Under the pieces are notes generated by a model, which was given only the letters and a program-made list of their open reading frames with translations, was not told the origin of the DNA and did not search any database. This document shows positions 52,698 through 62,366 of a stretch of DNA of 64,000 bases, one piece after another. Made by a program: the position numbers and the translations under genes. This stretch comes from Chitinophaga silvatica (GTDB taxonomy: Bacteria > Bacteroidota > Bacteroidia > Chitinophagales > Chitinophagaceae): the NCBI RefSeq assembly GCF_003419895.1, contig NZ_QPMM01000018.1:55933-119932 (forward strand), written 5' to 3'. Position 1 is the first letter of the stretch. Each line of letters starts with the position of its first letter.

Positions 52698-54185
52698 ATG
52701 AAATCAACGATCTTATATACTGCTACATTATCCTGTTTTTTTCTGTTTGCCTGTAATAAGCTGTTAGATGTAAAGCCTAATTCATTTTCCAGTGGCAATA
52801 ATTATTATAATACAGAAGAGCAAATACTCCGGGCTGTGAATGGTTGCTATGGCACCTTACAATCGCTTTACACCAGTGATTTCTGGGCTATGACAGAGAT
52901 GCGTGCAGATAACACAAATTATCAGTACGATGAAAGTGACAGAGGTGCGCAACAAAGAGAGGAAATAGACGAATTTCTGATCACTCCAAGTAATAACTAT
53001 ATAAACAGTGTCTGGGCTCAGCTATATTATAACATTCAGCAAACCAATGTTATTATCAGCAGAATAGACAATGTGAAATTTAAAAGTGATGCAACCAAGG
53101 CCCAGTATCTTTCAGAAGCAAAGTTCCTGCGTGGATTTTATTACTTCCATCTGGTACGTTTGTTCGGAAGTGTTCCTTTGAAAATAAAAGAAGTGACCGG
53201 GCCGGAAGATGCTGCCACAGCTAAAAAAGCAACAGTAGATGAAATATATTCGCAAATCATTGCCGATGCAACAGATGCTGCAAACAATCTGCCATCAAGC
53301 TTTACTGGCGCCAATAAAGGAAGAGCAACAAAAGGAGCTGCTCTCACATTATTGGGAGAAGTATATCTGACAAGGAAAGACTATCCTAAAGCAGTGAGTA
53401 CCTTGCAGGAAGTGACCAAGTTGAATTATATTCTGATGCAGGAATATGGTGATTATTTTGATCCTGCTAAAAAATCAAGCAATACGGAAGCAGTATTTGA
53501 AGTACAATACAATTCAGGATTAGAAACAGAAAGCAGCAACTTTATTTTTATGTTTGGTCCGCGTAACGGTAAAAAAGATTTAACCGGTTTTAACGGTAAT
53601 CTGGGAGGAAATAATATTCCAACACCTAGTATCGTAAATGCATACGAACCAAATGATAAAAGAAAGGCGGCCTCCATCTCAATGTATGATAGCCCTACCA
53701 ATGCTTCCTTTGCAGAATCAATTGCATTCGGAGGTAAAATACCGTTCATCAAAAAATTCTACCATCCACCCTATGCGTTAGATGGCCGTGCCAACGAAAA
53801 TTGGCCAGTGTATCGTTATGCGCAGGTGTTATTAATGCTTGCTGAAGCGATTAATGAAAGTGGAACAGGAGATCCATATCCATATTTAAATTTAGTAAGA
53901 CAACGTGCCGGATTAGATGGAGTAGGCGGATTAAGTCAACCTGCCCTAAGGGATACTATTTTTCATGAAACCCGTGTTGAACTGGCATTTGAGGACAATC
54001 GCTGGTATCAGTTATTAAGAACAGGAAAAGCAATCAGTGTAATGACACAACACGGAATTGATGAGAAGAAAAGGTTGACCAGATTAAGTCCGGCATCTTA
54101 TAACATCAAAGATTATCAATTACTTTATCCTCTTCCGGAAAGGGAATGCCGTTTGAATGGTTTTGATCAGAACGAAGGCTGGTAA
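52698..54185 (+). CDS. SusD/RagB-family outer-membrane lipoprotein
   Basis: A 495-residue lipoprotein. The signal ends in a lipobox (FLFACNKL). Helical repeats SEAKFLRGFYYFHLVRLFG and TLLGEVYLTRKDYPKAVST are SusD-type, and the C-terminal LAFEDNRWYQLLRTGKA and LLYPLPERECRLNG close the fold. It should bind a small glycoside and cap the SusC channel encoded upstream. Intergenic DNA after it (54186-54290) has 9-bp inverted arms AGAAACGTT/AACGTTTCT separated by about 40 nt. Confidence 0.94.
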   Translation: MKSTILYTATLSCFFLFACNKLLDVKPNSFSSGNNYYNTEEQILRAVNGCYGTLQSLYTSDFWAMTEMRADNTNYQYDESDRGAQQREEIDEFLITPSNNYINSVWAQLYYNIQQTNVIISRIDNVKFKSDATKAQYLSEAKFLRGFYYFHLVRLFGSVPLKIKEVTGPEDAATAKKATVDEIYSQIIADATDAANNLPSSFTGANKGRATKGAALTLLGEVYLTRKDYPKAVSTLQEVTKLNYILMQEYGDYFDPAKKSSNTEAVFEVQYNSGLETESSNFIFMFGPRNGKKDLTGFNGNLGGNNIPTPSIVNAYEPNDKRKAASISMYDSPTNASFAESIAFGGKIPFIKKFYHPPYALDGRANENWPVYRYAQVLLMLAEAINESGTGDPYPYLNLVRQRAGLDGVGGLSQPALRDTIFHETRVELAFEDNRWYQLLRTGKAISVMTQHGIDEKKRLTRLSPASYNIKDYQLLYPLPERECRLNGFDQNEGW

Positions 54186-54290
54186 AAAAAATGAGAAAAA
54201 AGAAGAAACGTTTGCTATCTTACTGCAAGCTACATATTCAGCTATAGTGAACGTTTCTATCATCCCGGAAATCTATTCAAGTACATATTT

Positions 54291-56972
54291 ATGACCGCGT
54301 TAAGAAAAAAGCCCGTGCAGCTGCTGCTAGGTGTATCCGCTGCCTTAGTCACGACCCTTGCCTGCATCAATGCCAACAACAGTGCAGAGCAAGCGACTGG
54401 CAACCCGAAGATCGACAAGCTCAAACTGCCAGACAATTTCAAAGCAGAAAGACTGTATAGTCCAGGCGACAATAAGCAAGGCTCCTGGGTATCCATGACT
54501 TTCGATGATAAGGGCAGAATGATTGTGTCTGACCAGTATGGTTATCTTTATCGCCTGCACTTACCTGCAGTTGGTGAAGATTCTTCCAAGCTAAAAATTG
54601 AGCAACTAAACATCGGTAAAGATACCAGCGCTCAGAAGGTATCAATGGGTTATGCTCATGGACTGCTATATGCGTTCAATAGTTTGTATGTAATGGTAAA
54701 TCACAATTCGGATTCCCGTTTTGAGAAAACAAGTGGATTATACCGTTTACAGGATACCGATGGAGATGATCAGTTTGATAAAGTTACCCTTATCAAAACC
54801 CTACAGGGTGAGGGAGAACATGGACCGCACAGTATCATACTGTCTCCTGATAAGAAGTCGATTTACGTTGTAGCCGGAAACTTTACAAAGATTCCAATTA
54901 TGGATAACTACAAAGTTCCGCGTGTAGATGCTATAGACAATATATTCCCGTATCTGAAAGATCCTAACGGTCATGATAATACTGTTGGATATCATGGAGG
55001 TTGGGTAGCTCATATGGATTCTACCGGTAGCAATTGGGAATTAATCAGTTCCGGTTATCGTAATCCATTTGATATTGCGTTTAATGAATCCGGCGATTTG
55101 TTTACCTATGACTCAGATATGGAATGGGATTTTGGTACACCGTGGTATCGCCCAACCCGTATTTGCCAGGTAACAAGTGGTAGTGAATACGGATGGCGTC
55201 CGGGTACCGAAAAATGGTCGCCTGCCTATCCAGATAACTTACCTCCATTAATCAATATTGGCCAGGGTTCTCCTACTAATCTTATCAGTGCAGCAAATGC
55301 CAGATTCCCTGAAAAATATCGTAAAGGATTGCTGGCTTTCGACTGGAGTTTTGGAATTATATATGCAATCGGTTTACAGCCTCAGGGAGCATCCTATAAA
55401 GCAACCGCTGAAGAATTTGTATCCGGCTCTCCTCTCCCTTTAACTGATGGAGCAATCGGACCAGATGGGGCATTATATTTCCTTACCGGAGGAAGAAGAC
55501 TGGAATCTGATCTTTATCGTGTATACTATAAGGATAATAAAGAAAGTAATTCACCGCTGAAAGTGGCGCCTATCACAGAAGAAGCTAAAATCCGCAGACA
55601 ACTGGAAGGCTACCACGGTGGTGCAAAAGCGGGAGCTATAGATTTTGCATGGCCATATCTTAAGCACCAGGATCGTTTCATTCGCTTTGCTGCCAGAATT
55701 GCTGTCGAAAATCAACCAACTGCTCAATGGCAAAGTAAAGTATTGCAGGAAAAAGATCCTGTAACACTTATCCAAAGTGCTATAGCATTGGCCAGACAAT
55801 CCAAGGAAAATGTTTCAGCTCCATTACTGTCACAGTTAATGACAATCAACTACGATCAGCTTACCGGTGATCAGCAAATTGATTTGCTCAGAGCATTTGA
55901 ACTTGTATTTACCAGATTAGGTAAGCCTGCAGGTGCATTGCAGAATCAGGTTGTAGCTTACCTGGATGCACATTATCCGGCTAAAGACAATGAGCATAAT
56001 AAATCGCTCAGTAAACTATTGGTATACCTGGATGCACCTAAGTCTACAGAAAAAACAATGGCCTTACTGTTAAGTGCAAAAGACGATTCAACTTTGCAAC
56101 AAACTGCCATGCAATCGGCAGATCTGATCATGCGTAATCCGCAATATGGTCTCGACATTGCAGGCATGCTTTCTAAAACACCGCCATTACAACAAACCTG
56201 GTATGCAACAGTATTAAGTCAGGCTAAAAATGGCTGGACTCCGGAACTGCAGGAACAATATTTCACCTGGTATATAAAAGCCTTCACCTACAAGGGAGGA
56301 CATAGTTTTGCCGGATTCATTAATAATGCCCGCACCAATGCTATGGCTCATTTCCCTAAGAAAGACTATGCCTATATGAAAAAGCTGGATTCAGTTGCCA
56401 ATATGGGTAGTATGCAGATGGAAGGATATGCACAACCTAAAGGTCCGGGTAGAAACTGGAAAGTAGATGAAGCATTGAAAGCAGTAGAAGGTGGCCTTGC
56501 CAACAGAAATTTTGAGCAAGGAAAGGCAATGTTTAATACTGTATTATGTAGCGCATGTCATGGTATGAAAGGAGAAGGAGGAACTGCCGGTCCGGATCTT
56601 ACTCAGCTTGGAACTCGTTTCTCAGACAAAGATATCCTGGAAGCTATCATTGATCCAAGCAAAACTATCTCTGATCAATATGCCGCTACCGTTTTTGCAC
56701 TGAAGAAAGGTGGTTCAGTAGTAGGTCGACTGGTGAGTCAGGATGCTGAGAAATACGTTGTCTCACAAAATCCATTTGCGCCGCAACAAACACGTACTTT
56801 ATTGAAGAAAGAAGTTGCTAACATTAAAACTTCAAATGTTTCTGTAATGCTGCCTGGGCTGATCAACAGATTAAATGAAGAGGAACTGAAAGACCTTCTT
56901 GCTTACCTGAAATCAGGTGGTAACAGTAAAGACAGCGTTTTTGTAGCTACGAATCAATTAACGAATAAGTAA
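54291..56972 (+). CDS. PVC-type/membrane-bound dehydrogenase with c-type cytochrome, periplasmic
   Basis: An 893-residue exported protein. After the signal (TTLAC may be a weak lipobox) come an NHL/sorbosone-dehydrogenase-like beta-propeller (about 45-420; GYAHGLLYAFNSLYVMVNHN, SGYRNPFDIAFNESGDLFTYD), a helical repeat region and a cytochrome c domain with the heme site CSACH near residues 752-756 and the axial Met side further on. It may oxidise a sugar or glycoside, here perhaps at C3, and pass electrons via heme. The next genes fit a 3-keto-sugar route. The cofactor of the propeller is not evident from the sequence. Confidence 0.82.
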   Translation: MTALRKKPVQLLLGVSAALVTTLACINANNSAEQATGNPKIDKLKLPDNFKAERLYSPGDNKQGSWVSMTFDDKGRMIVSDQYGYLYRLHLPAVGEDSSKLKIEQLNIGKDTSAQKVSMGYAHGLLYAFNSLYVMVNHNSDSRFEKTSGLYRLQDTDGDDQFDKVTLIKTLQGEGEHGPHSIILSPDKKSIYVVAGNFTKIPIMDNYKVPRVDAIDNIFPYLKDPNGHDNTVGYHGGWVAHMDSTGSNWELISSGYRNPFDIAFNESGDLFTYDSDMEWDFGTPWYRPTRICQVTSGSEYGWRPGTEKWSPAYPDNLPPLINIGQGSPTNLISAANARFPEKYRKGLLAFDWSFGIIYAIGLQPQGASYKATAEEFVSGSPLPLTDGAIGPDGALYFLTGGRRLESDLYRVYYKDNKESNSPLKVAPITEEAKIRRQLEGYHGGAKAGAIDFAWPYLKHQDRFIRFAARIAVENQPTAQWQSKVLQEKDPVTLIQSAIALARQSKENVSAPLLSQLMTINYDQLTGDQQIDLLRAFELVFTRLGKPAGALQNQVVAYLDAHYPAKDNEHNKSLSKLLVYLDAPKSTEKTMALLLSAKDDSTLQQTAMQSADLIMRNPQYGLDIAGMLSKTPPLQQTWYATVLSQAKNGWTPELQEQYFTWYIKAFTYKGGHSFAGFINNARTNAMAHFPKKDYAYMKKLDSVANMGSMQMEGYAQPKGPGRNWKVDEALKAVEGGLANRNFEQGKAMFNTVLCSACHGMKGEGGTAGPDLTQLGTRFSDKDILEAIIDPSKTISDQYAATVFALKKGGSVVGRLVSQDAEKYVVSQNPFAPQQTRTLLKKEVANIKTSNVSVMLPGLINRLNEEELKDLLAYLKSGGNSKDSVFVATNQLTNK

Positions 56973-56983
56973 TCAATACAGGT

Positions 56984-58057
56984 ATGGATGTAAAAAAGAA
57001 GCCCTGGCACGAAAAGGTTTCTCATTACTCCCAATTAGGAGGAATAGAGACTTCGATACTGGATAACGGCGCCGGAAGAGGAACAAGGATTGCGTGGGTT
57101 AATACCGGAACCGGGTTACGTTATAAGGTAGTAATAGATCGTGCTATGGATATTGTTGATGCATTCTATCAACATTACAGTCTTGCCTGGATAAGTCATA
57201 ATGGTGTAACAGCACCTCGTTATTCACTCAACAAAGGTCTGGATTGGCTCCAGACCTTTGGCGGTGGATTAGTAACCACCTGCGGGCTCTCTCACGTTGG
57301 TGGCCCCGAAAGTGACGAATATGGAGAAAGAGGATTGCATGGGCCCATCAGTAATAGTCCGGCTGAAATCATTTCCATTATTCAACCTGATCTGGTAGCC
57401 GGAAATCTGGACATGAGCATCACAGGAATTATCAGACAAACCTCTGTACTGGGGGATCAACTGATCCTAAAACGTACCATTTCCGGTACACTTGGTGAAG
57501 CCTCTATTCGTATACACGATGAAGTAATAAATGAAGGCAATACAGTAGCACCACATATGTTATTGTATCACCTGAATTTTGGTTATCCGTTGGTAGACGA
57601 AGGAGCTGAAATCTGCTGGAAGGGGAAATGGAAATCAAGAGACGGTAACCCGGATATAATTTTCAGGGAAGATAATAACTACCACCTATGTTCAGCGCCG
57701 TTAGACAGTCATGCCGGCTCAGGAGAAGAGGCAGCGATTATAGATCCGGTTACAGATAGTAACGGCTGGTGTACCTGTGGTATTTACAACCCAGGATTGC
57801 AGATTGCATTATCCGTACGTTTTAAGAAGGCGCAATTGCCAATACTTACTAACTGGCAACATTGGGGTAAAGGGGAATATGTAACGGGATTAGAGCCCGG
57901 AACACATCCTCCTACCGGGCAAGCCAGGGCCAGACGTGAAGGGAATCTGATTTTTCTGGCACCCGGAGAACGCAGGAACTACGAGTTACAGTTCGATATA
58001 CTTTCTACACCAACGGCCATCTGGCAATTCCGAACAGAACTTTCATCAACTACATAA
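56984..58057 (+). CDS. DUF4432 family protein (aldose-1-epimerase-like fold)
   Basis: A 357-residue protein. ARIAWVNTGTGLRYKVVIDRAMDI-type start (here TRIAWVNTGTGLRYKVVIDR), GLDWLQTFGGGLVTTCGLSH, YGERGLHGPISNSPAE and MLLYHLNFGYPLVDEGAE are the DUF4432 signature. The fold is that of galactose mutarotase; HGPISN and HLNFGYP hold the likely active-site His residues. It lacks a signal peptide, so it works in the cytosol. Members occur with Gfo/Idh oxidoreductases and sugar isomerases as here. An epimerase or mutarotase of keto-sugars is likely. Confidence 0.85.
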   Translation: MDVKKKPWHEKVSHYSQLGGIETSILDNGAGRGTRIAWVNTGTGLRYKVVIDRAMDIVDAFYQHYSLAWISHNGVTAPRYSLNKGLDWLQTFGGGLVTTCGLSHVGGPESDEYGERGLHGPISNSPAEIISIIQPDLVAGNLDMSITGIIRQTSVLGDQLILKRTISGTLGEASIRIHDEVINEGNTVAPHMLLYHLNFGYPLVDEGAEICWKGKWKSRDGNPDIIFREDNNYHLCSAPLDSHAGSGEEAAIIDPVTDSNGWCTCGIYNPGLQIALSVRFKKAQLPILTNWQHWGKGEYVTGLEPGTHPPTGQARARREGNLIFLAPGERRNYELQFDILSTPTAIWQFRTELSSTT

Positions 58058-58066
58058 TTAAAGTCC

Positions 58067-59269
58067 ATGGAAAAATTAAGCTTAGCTGAAAAAGCATTAG
58101 AGCAAGGCAAGGGAATACTCCGACTGGCGCCTACCTGGGTTCCACGTTCGTTTTGTGTTCCTGGCAGAAGGATCAAATTACATCCGGATGATTATTACGT
58201 TTTAGGAGGCGAACGGGGAGGTATTGATGAGCGTTGGCTATCAAGTACCACTCCGGCTAAAAACGGTCCTTTAACAGGCGAAAATGAGGGATTAAGCCAA
58301 ATCGTATACAACGATGGCAGCACAACCCATCAAATTCTGTTAAAAGATGCAATTGATGAATTAAAAGATAAATTACTTGGAAAACGAATCTGGGATACCT
58401 ACCAGGCATGGCCGATGTATTCCAAATTCTTTGATAATATGGGCCCACTCCCCCATCATATTCATCATAATGATGAAAAAGCAGCATTGATCGGTCAAGC
58501 AGGTAAACCCGAAGCCTATTACTTTCCACCACAACTGAATAATCATGGAGGTGATTTCCCTTATACATTCATGGGAATTGCACCAGGTACAACCCGTGAG
58601 CAAATCAAGGAATGCCTGATGAACTTCAGTAAAGGTGATAATAAGATCACTAATTATTCCCAGGCTTACCGCCTCGAGCCAGGTACAGGCTGGGATGTAC
58701 CTCCCGGATTATTACATGCGCCAGGTAGCTTGTGTACCTATGAGCCGCAAAAAGCATCAGATGTTTTTGCCATGTACCAATCATTGGTAAATGAGGCAAT
58801 TATTCCTGAAAACCTTTTATGGCAAGGAACACCAGCCGAAAGCATTGGCGATTATGATGCATTGCTGGATGTAATAGATTGGGAACTGAATGTAGATCCA
58901 ATGTTATTCCAAAACCGTTTCATGCCGCCTGTTCCGGCAGTTACTAACGCTAAAGGTTACACTGAAAACTGGATTTGCTATAAATCGGCAGATTTCAGTG
59001 CCAAAGAATTAACTGTGGAACCAGGAGCAACAGTAGTAATCAAAGATAGCGCAGCATATGGATTGATAATGATGCAGGGAAGAGGAACAATGGGCGTTTG
59101 GGAGATAGAAACCCCTGCCCTGATTCGTTACGGCCAGTTTACCAACGATGAATTTTTCGTTAGCGAAGCTGCTGCTGTTGCCGGTGTAACTATCACCAAT
59201 GCATCAACAACCGACCCAATCGTGATGCTGAAACATTTTGGTCCGGGTAATCCAGATATTAAACTCTGA
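58067..59269 (+). CDS. Cupin protein resembling mannose-6-phosphate isomerase
   Basis: A 400-residue cytosolic protein. PLPHHIHHNDEKAALIGQAG (about 125-145) is a cupin metal site with two or more His and a Glu, and GTGWDVPPGLLHAPGS is the second His-bearing strand. The C-terminal third (SAKELTVEPGATVVIKDSAA, GRGTMGVWEIETPALIRYG) is a second jelly-roll, as in class I mannose-6-phosphate isomerase. Full isomerase identity is not sure. It starts 9 bp after DUF4432. It could convert keto-sugar or uronate-like intermediates. Confidence 0.75.
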   Translation: MEKLSLAEKALEQGKGILRLAPTWVPRSFCVPGRRIKLHPDDYYVLGGERGGIDERWLSSTTPAKNGPLTGENEGLSQIVYNDGSTTHQILLKDAIDELKDKLLGKRIWDTYQAWPMYSKFFDNMGPLPHHIHHNDEKAALIGQAGKPEAYYFPPQLNNHGGDFPYTFMGIAPGTTREQIKECLMNFSKGDNKITNYSQAYRLEPGTGWDVPPGLLHAPGSLCTYEPQKASDVFAMYQSLVNEAIIPENLLWQGTPAESIGDYDALLDVIDWELNVDPMLFQNRFMPPVPAVTNAKGYTENWICYKSADFSAKELTVEPGATVVIKDSAAYGLIMMQGRGTMGVWEIETPALIRYGQFTNDEFFVSEAAAVAGVTITNASTTDPIVMLKHFGPGNPDIKL

Positions 59270-59284
59270 TAAAAAACCTGCGTT

Positions 59285-60325
59285 ATGAAAGACAATAATT
59301 TTCCAAAGCTCCACAATGCTACCTGGCCAGGTATAGTAGGAAAAGGAGATAGTTCACAACCTATCATCCCTTTCGATACCCTGTTGCAGATGACTGCAGC
59401 CGCAGAAGTAAACGGTAAAAAATTCGACGGAATTGATATAGGATTATTTGATCCGCATGTTCCTGTAACCAGTACAGACGATGATTTGAAAAGACTGGCA
59501 GATAAAGTGGCTGGTTATAATCTGGAAATCGGAAGCCTGGTTGCACCTATCTGGCCTCCCGAAGGAGGTTCGGCAATGGGAACCAAGGAAGACCGGACAA
59601 GATTTGTAGAACAAGTCAGAAAAGCCTGTAAAGTCGGACAACGACTAAGGGAATTAGGTATACGTCCACATGGCATTGTGCGTATAGATTCGGCTTCCTC
59701 ACCTGAGGGCTGGGCAACAGATCCAAAAGCTAATACACAACTAATTGCACAAACATTCAGAGAAGCAGCCGATGTAGCCGCAGACTATGGTGAATCACTT
59801 GCCGCAGAAGGAGAAATCTGCTGGGGAGGTATGCATAGCTGGAGAGCCATGATAGATACACTGAATGCAGTAAATCGTTCCAACATCGGGTTTCAGGCCG
59901 ATATGTCGCACACCTTTCTGTATCTGTTAGGGTATAATAGTCCGGATGACCGCATTCTGCCTGTTGATTTTGACTGGAACGACAGGGCCACTTTAACATC
60001 TGCTTTAAAAACATTAACAGCCGCATTGAGGCCATGGACCATCGACTTCCACGTTGCTCAGAATGATGGAACGGTATATGGCAGCGGATCGCACGATAAA
60101 ACAGGAAGGCATTGCCTAGCCACTGATCCTAATGGCAAACTGGATATTGCCATAGACGCTGGACATTGGCTTCGTGATGAAAATGGGAACCTTACCAAGA
60201 AATTTAAGCATATCTGCTGGGATGGATGTATGTTCCCTAATGAAGTGATGACCAAACAACAAACCTGGAATGATATACTGGCTGCAATGGTAAAAGTGCA
60301 ACAGCAACACGGATGGCAGGAATAA
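59285..60325 (+). CDS. Sugar phosphate isomerase/epimerase-like TIM-barrel protein
   Basis: A 346-residue xylose-isomerase-like TIM barrel (AP endonuclease 2 family). FDGIDIGLFDPHVP, AAEGEICWGGMHSW, NIGFQADMSHTFLYLLG and IDFHVAQNDGTVYGSGSHDKTGRH supply the usual Glu, Asp and His metal ligands. There is no signal peptide. Similar proteins act as 3-keto-sugar epimerases or isomerases in inositol and glycoside breakdown. Downstream of the cupin by 15 bp and upstream of Gfo/Idh by 26 bp. Confidence 0.88.
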   Translation: MKDNNFPKLHNATWPGIVGKGDSSQPIIPFDTLLQMTAAAEVNGKKFDGIDIGLFDPHVPVTSTDDDLKRLADKVAGYNLEIGSLVAPIWPPEGGSAMGTKEDRTRFVEQVRKACKVGQRLRELGIRPHGIVRIDSASSPEGWATDPKANTQLIAQTFREAADVAADYGESLAAEGEICWGGMHSWRAMIDTLNAVNRSNIGFQADMSHTFLYLLGYNSPDDRILPVDFDWNDRATLTSALKTLTAALRPWTIDFHVAQNDGTVYGSGSHDKTGRHCLATDPNGKLDIAIDAGHWLRDENGNLTKKFKHICWDGCMFPNEVMTKQQTWNDILAAMVKVQQQHGWQE

Positions 60326-60351
60326 TTCCTTAGCATTAAAAACAGCGAACT

Positions 60352-61500
60352 ATGGCAACTAAAAAAGAATTGAGAATAGGTTTAATAGGTTGTGGTTTTA
60401 TGGGCAGAACCCACTCCAACGGATATCTGCGTGTTAAAAACTTTTTTCCAGAACTACAATATGTACCTGTACTGAAGGCCGTTTGTGCCCGTACAGAAAG
60501 TAAAGCCCGGGCTTTTGCTGATCAGTGGGGTTACGAATCCATTGAAACCGATTGGAAAAAACTCATAGCGAGAGAAGATATTGATGCAGTAGATATTTGC
60601 ACTCCAAATGATATGCATGCAGAAATAGCAATAGCAGCAGCGGAGGCAGGAAAAATGGTATTAACAGAAAAACCACTGGCACGTACCTACGAAGAAGCAT
60701 TAGGTATGGTAACCGCAATTGAGAAAGCTGGGGTACCTAATACCGTTTGGTACAACTATCGCCGGCTGCCAGCTGTGACACTGGCAAAACAAATTATAGA
60801 CAGTGGTAAGCTGGGTCGCATATTCCATTTTCGTGCAAACTTCCTGCAGGATTGGACTATAAACGCCAATCTTCCGCAAGGAGGTGAAGGATTATGGAGA
60901 ATGGATGCATCAGTTGCCGGATCAGGTGTAACAGGCGATTTACTTTCACATTGTATTGATACTGCACTGTGGTTAAATGGCAGTATTACCAATGTATCGG
61001 GTATGACGGAAACGTTTGTTAAAGAACGTATGCACCAGCTAACCGGAACCGTACAACCAGTAGGGATAGATGACGCCTGTACATTTATGTGCAGGTTCCG
61101 TAACGGATCATTAGGTTTATTTGAATCTACCCGTTATGCGAGAGGACATAAAGCTTTATACACGTTTGAGATCAATGGGGAACATGCCTCCATCCGCTGG
61201 GATCTACACGATTTAAACAGATTGGAGTTCTTCGACAACTCAGATCTTTCTGTAGTTAAAGGCTGGAGATCCATTCATGTAACTGATGGTGATCAGCCAT
61301 ATATGAATAAATGGTGGGTACCAGGTTTAGGAATTGGTTATGAGCATTCATTTGTACACCAGGTAGCAGACTTTCTGCAAAGCCTGGAAACAGGCGGTAG
61401 CTGCTCTCCTACCTTCCGTGAAGCACTGGAGACTCAACTCGTTTGTCAGGCAGTTTTAGAGTCTGCCGCTAGTGGTACCTGGAAAGAAATTCATTCATAA
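60352..61500 (+). CDS. Gfo/Idh/MocA-family oxidoreductase, cytosolic
   Basis: A 382-residue dehydrogenase. LRIGLIGCGFMGRTHSNGY starts the Rossmann fold and CTPNDMHAEIAIAAAEAGK, LTEKPLARTYEEA is the EKP site with catalytic Lys. GDLLSHCIDTALWLNGS holds the conserved His/Asp pair. No Tat or other signal is present, unlike the Gfo/Idh at 30559. It may oxidise or reduce the C3 position of a sugar or glycoside. Part of the operon from susC to DUF1080. Confidence 0.93.
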   Translation: MATKKELRIGLIGCGFMGRTHSNGYLRVKNFFPELQYVPVLKAVCARTESKARAFADQWGYESIETDWKKLIAREDIDAVDICTPNDMHAEIAIAAAEAGKMVLTEKPLARTYEEALGMVTAIEKAGVPNTVWYNYRRLPAVTLAKQIIDSGKLGRIFHFRANFLQDWTINANLPQGGEGLWRMDASVAGSGVTGDLLSHCIDTALWLNGSITNVSGMTETFVKERMHQLTGTVQPVGIDDACTFMCRFRNGSLGLFESTRYARGHKALYTFEINGEHASIRWDLHDLNRLEFFDNSDLSVVKGWRSIHVTDGDQPYMNKWWVPGLGIGYEHSFVHQVADFLQSLETGGSCSPTFREALETQLVCQAVLESAASGTWKEIHS

Positions 61501-61518
61501 ATCATAAAATAACCAATT

Positions 61519-62271
61519 ATGCGGAAAAAAACAGGTGTGCTATGCCTGTCGGTGGCAGTAGCCTTAATCGGAACCTCCGTTGCATGGAAGACCACTCAAA
61601 GTATGGATTACAAGAAAGGATTTGTTTCAATCTTTGATGGTAAAACATTAAACGGGTGGGAACACGACGGTGTGCATTGGAAAGTGGAGGATGGAAACCT
61701 GGTAGGTGAAATAACTCCTGAAACCGTTCTCAAAACAAATAATTTCATCATCTGGAAAGGTGGTCAACCAGCTAACTTTGAGCTTACCTGTGAATTTAAA
61801 ATAAGTGCAGGTGGTAACAGTGGCATCAACTACCGCAGTGATAAAGTAGAGAACGTACCTTTTGCACTTAAAGGTTACCAGGCAGATATCGACGGTAATA
61901 ACAACTATACAGGTCAGAACTACGAAGAGCGAGGCAGAACTACCCTGGCGTATCGTGGTCAGAAAACGGTAATTCCTCAGCCTAGCGGACAGGAATCGCC
62001 AAAGAACAATGCCTGGCCAGCAGCCAAACTCGTTGGCTCTTTAGGCGATATTGATTCTTTAAAAACGCTGATCAAAAAAGAAGACTGGAATACCTGCCGA
62101 CTTGTTATCAAAGGCAATCACTTACAACACTACATCAACGGAGTATTGATGAGCGATGTTACTGATAATGATAAAGTAAATGGTAAAACTTCCGGCTACC
62201 TTGGAATGCAGGTGCATGTTGGTCCACCTTCCAAAGTAGCGTATCGTAAAATTATGATTAAGCAATTGTAG
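61519..62271 (+). CDS. DUF1080/PF06439 3-keto-glycoside hydrolase, secreted
   Basis: A 250-residue periplasmic protein. The signal helix ends SVAWK. FVSIFDGKTLNGWEHDGVHW, CEFKISAGGNSGINYRSD and GYQADIDGNNNYTGQNYEERGR are the DUF1080 concanavalin-like domain. Members have been shown in Bacteroidetes to cleave 3-keto-glycosides made by partner oxidoreductases. It is last in this operon and a terminator follows. Together with the cytochrome dehydrogenase and Gfo/Idh it suggests oxidation at C3 followed by cleavage. Confidence 0.88.
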   Translation: MRKKTGVLCLSVAVALIGTSVAWKTTQSMDYKKGFVSIFDGKTLNGWEHDGVHWKVEDGNLVGEITPETVLKTNNFIIWKGGQPANFELTCEFKISAGGNSGINYRSDKVENVPFALKGYQADIDGNNNYTGQNYEERGRTTLAYRGQKTVIPQPSGQESPKNNAWPAAKLVGSLGDIDSLKTLIKKEDWNTCRLVIKGNHLQHYINGVLMSDVTDNDKVNGKTSGYLGMQVHVGPPSKVAYRKIMIKQL

Positions 62272-62311
62272 TATTGATAGATTTAAGGAAGCGGTGTTTT
62301 TTTTAGGAATA

Positions 62312-62354
62312 CAAAGGATTGAAGTGAGATACTCATTTCAGTCCTTTGTGTTTT
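62312..62354 (+). terminator. Terminator after DUF1080
   Basis: A 17-bp stem CAAAGGATTGAAGTGAG / CTCATTTCAGTCCTTTG with two G-U pairs in plus-strand RNA and a TGTTTT tail. It ends the susC-to-DUF1080 operon. Confidence 0.8.
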
Positions 62355-62366
62355 AGAAATGTTGAA

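Noticed and set aside
58257..58568. 103-codon minus-strand frame inside the cupin gene
   Set aside because: Antisense shadow; His/Tyr-rich because it is opposite the cupin metal-site codons.
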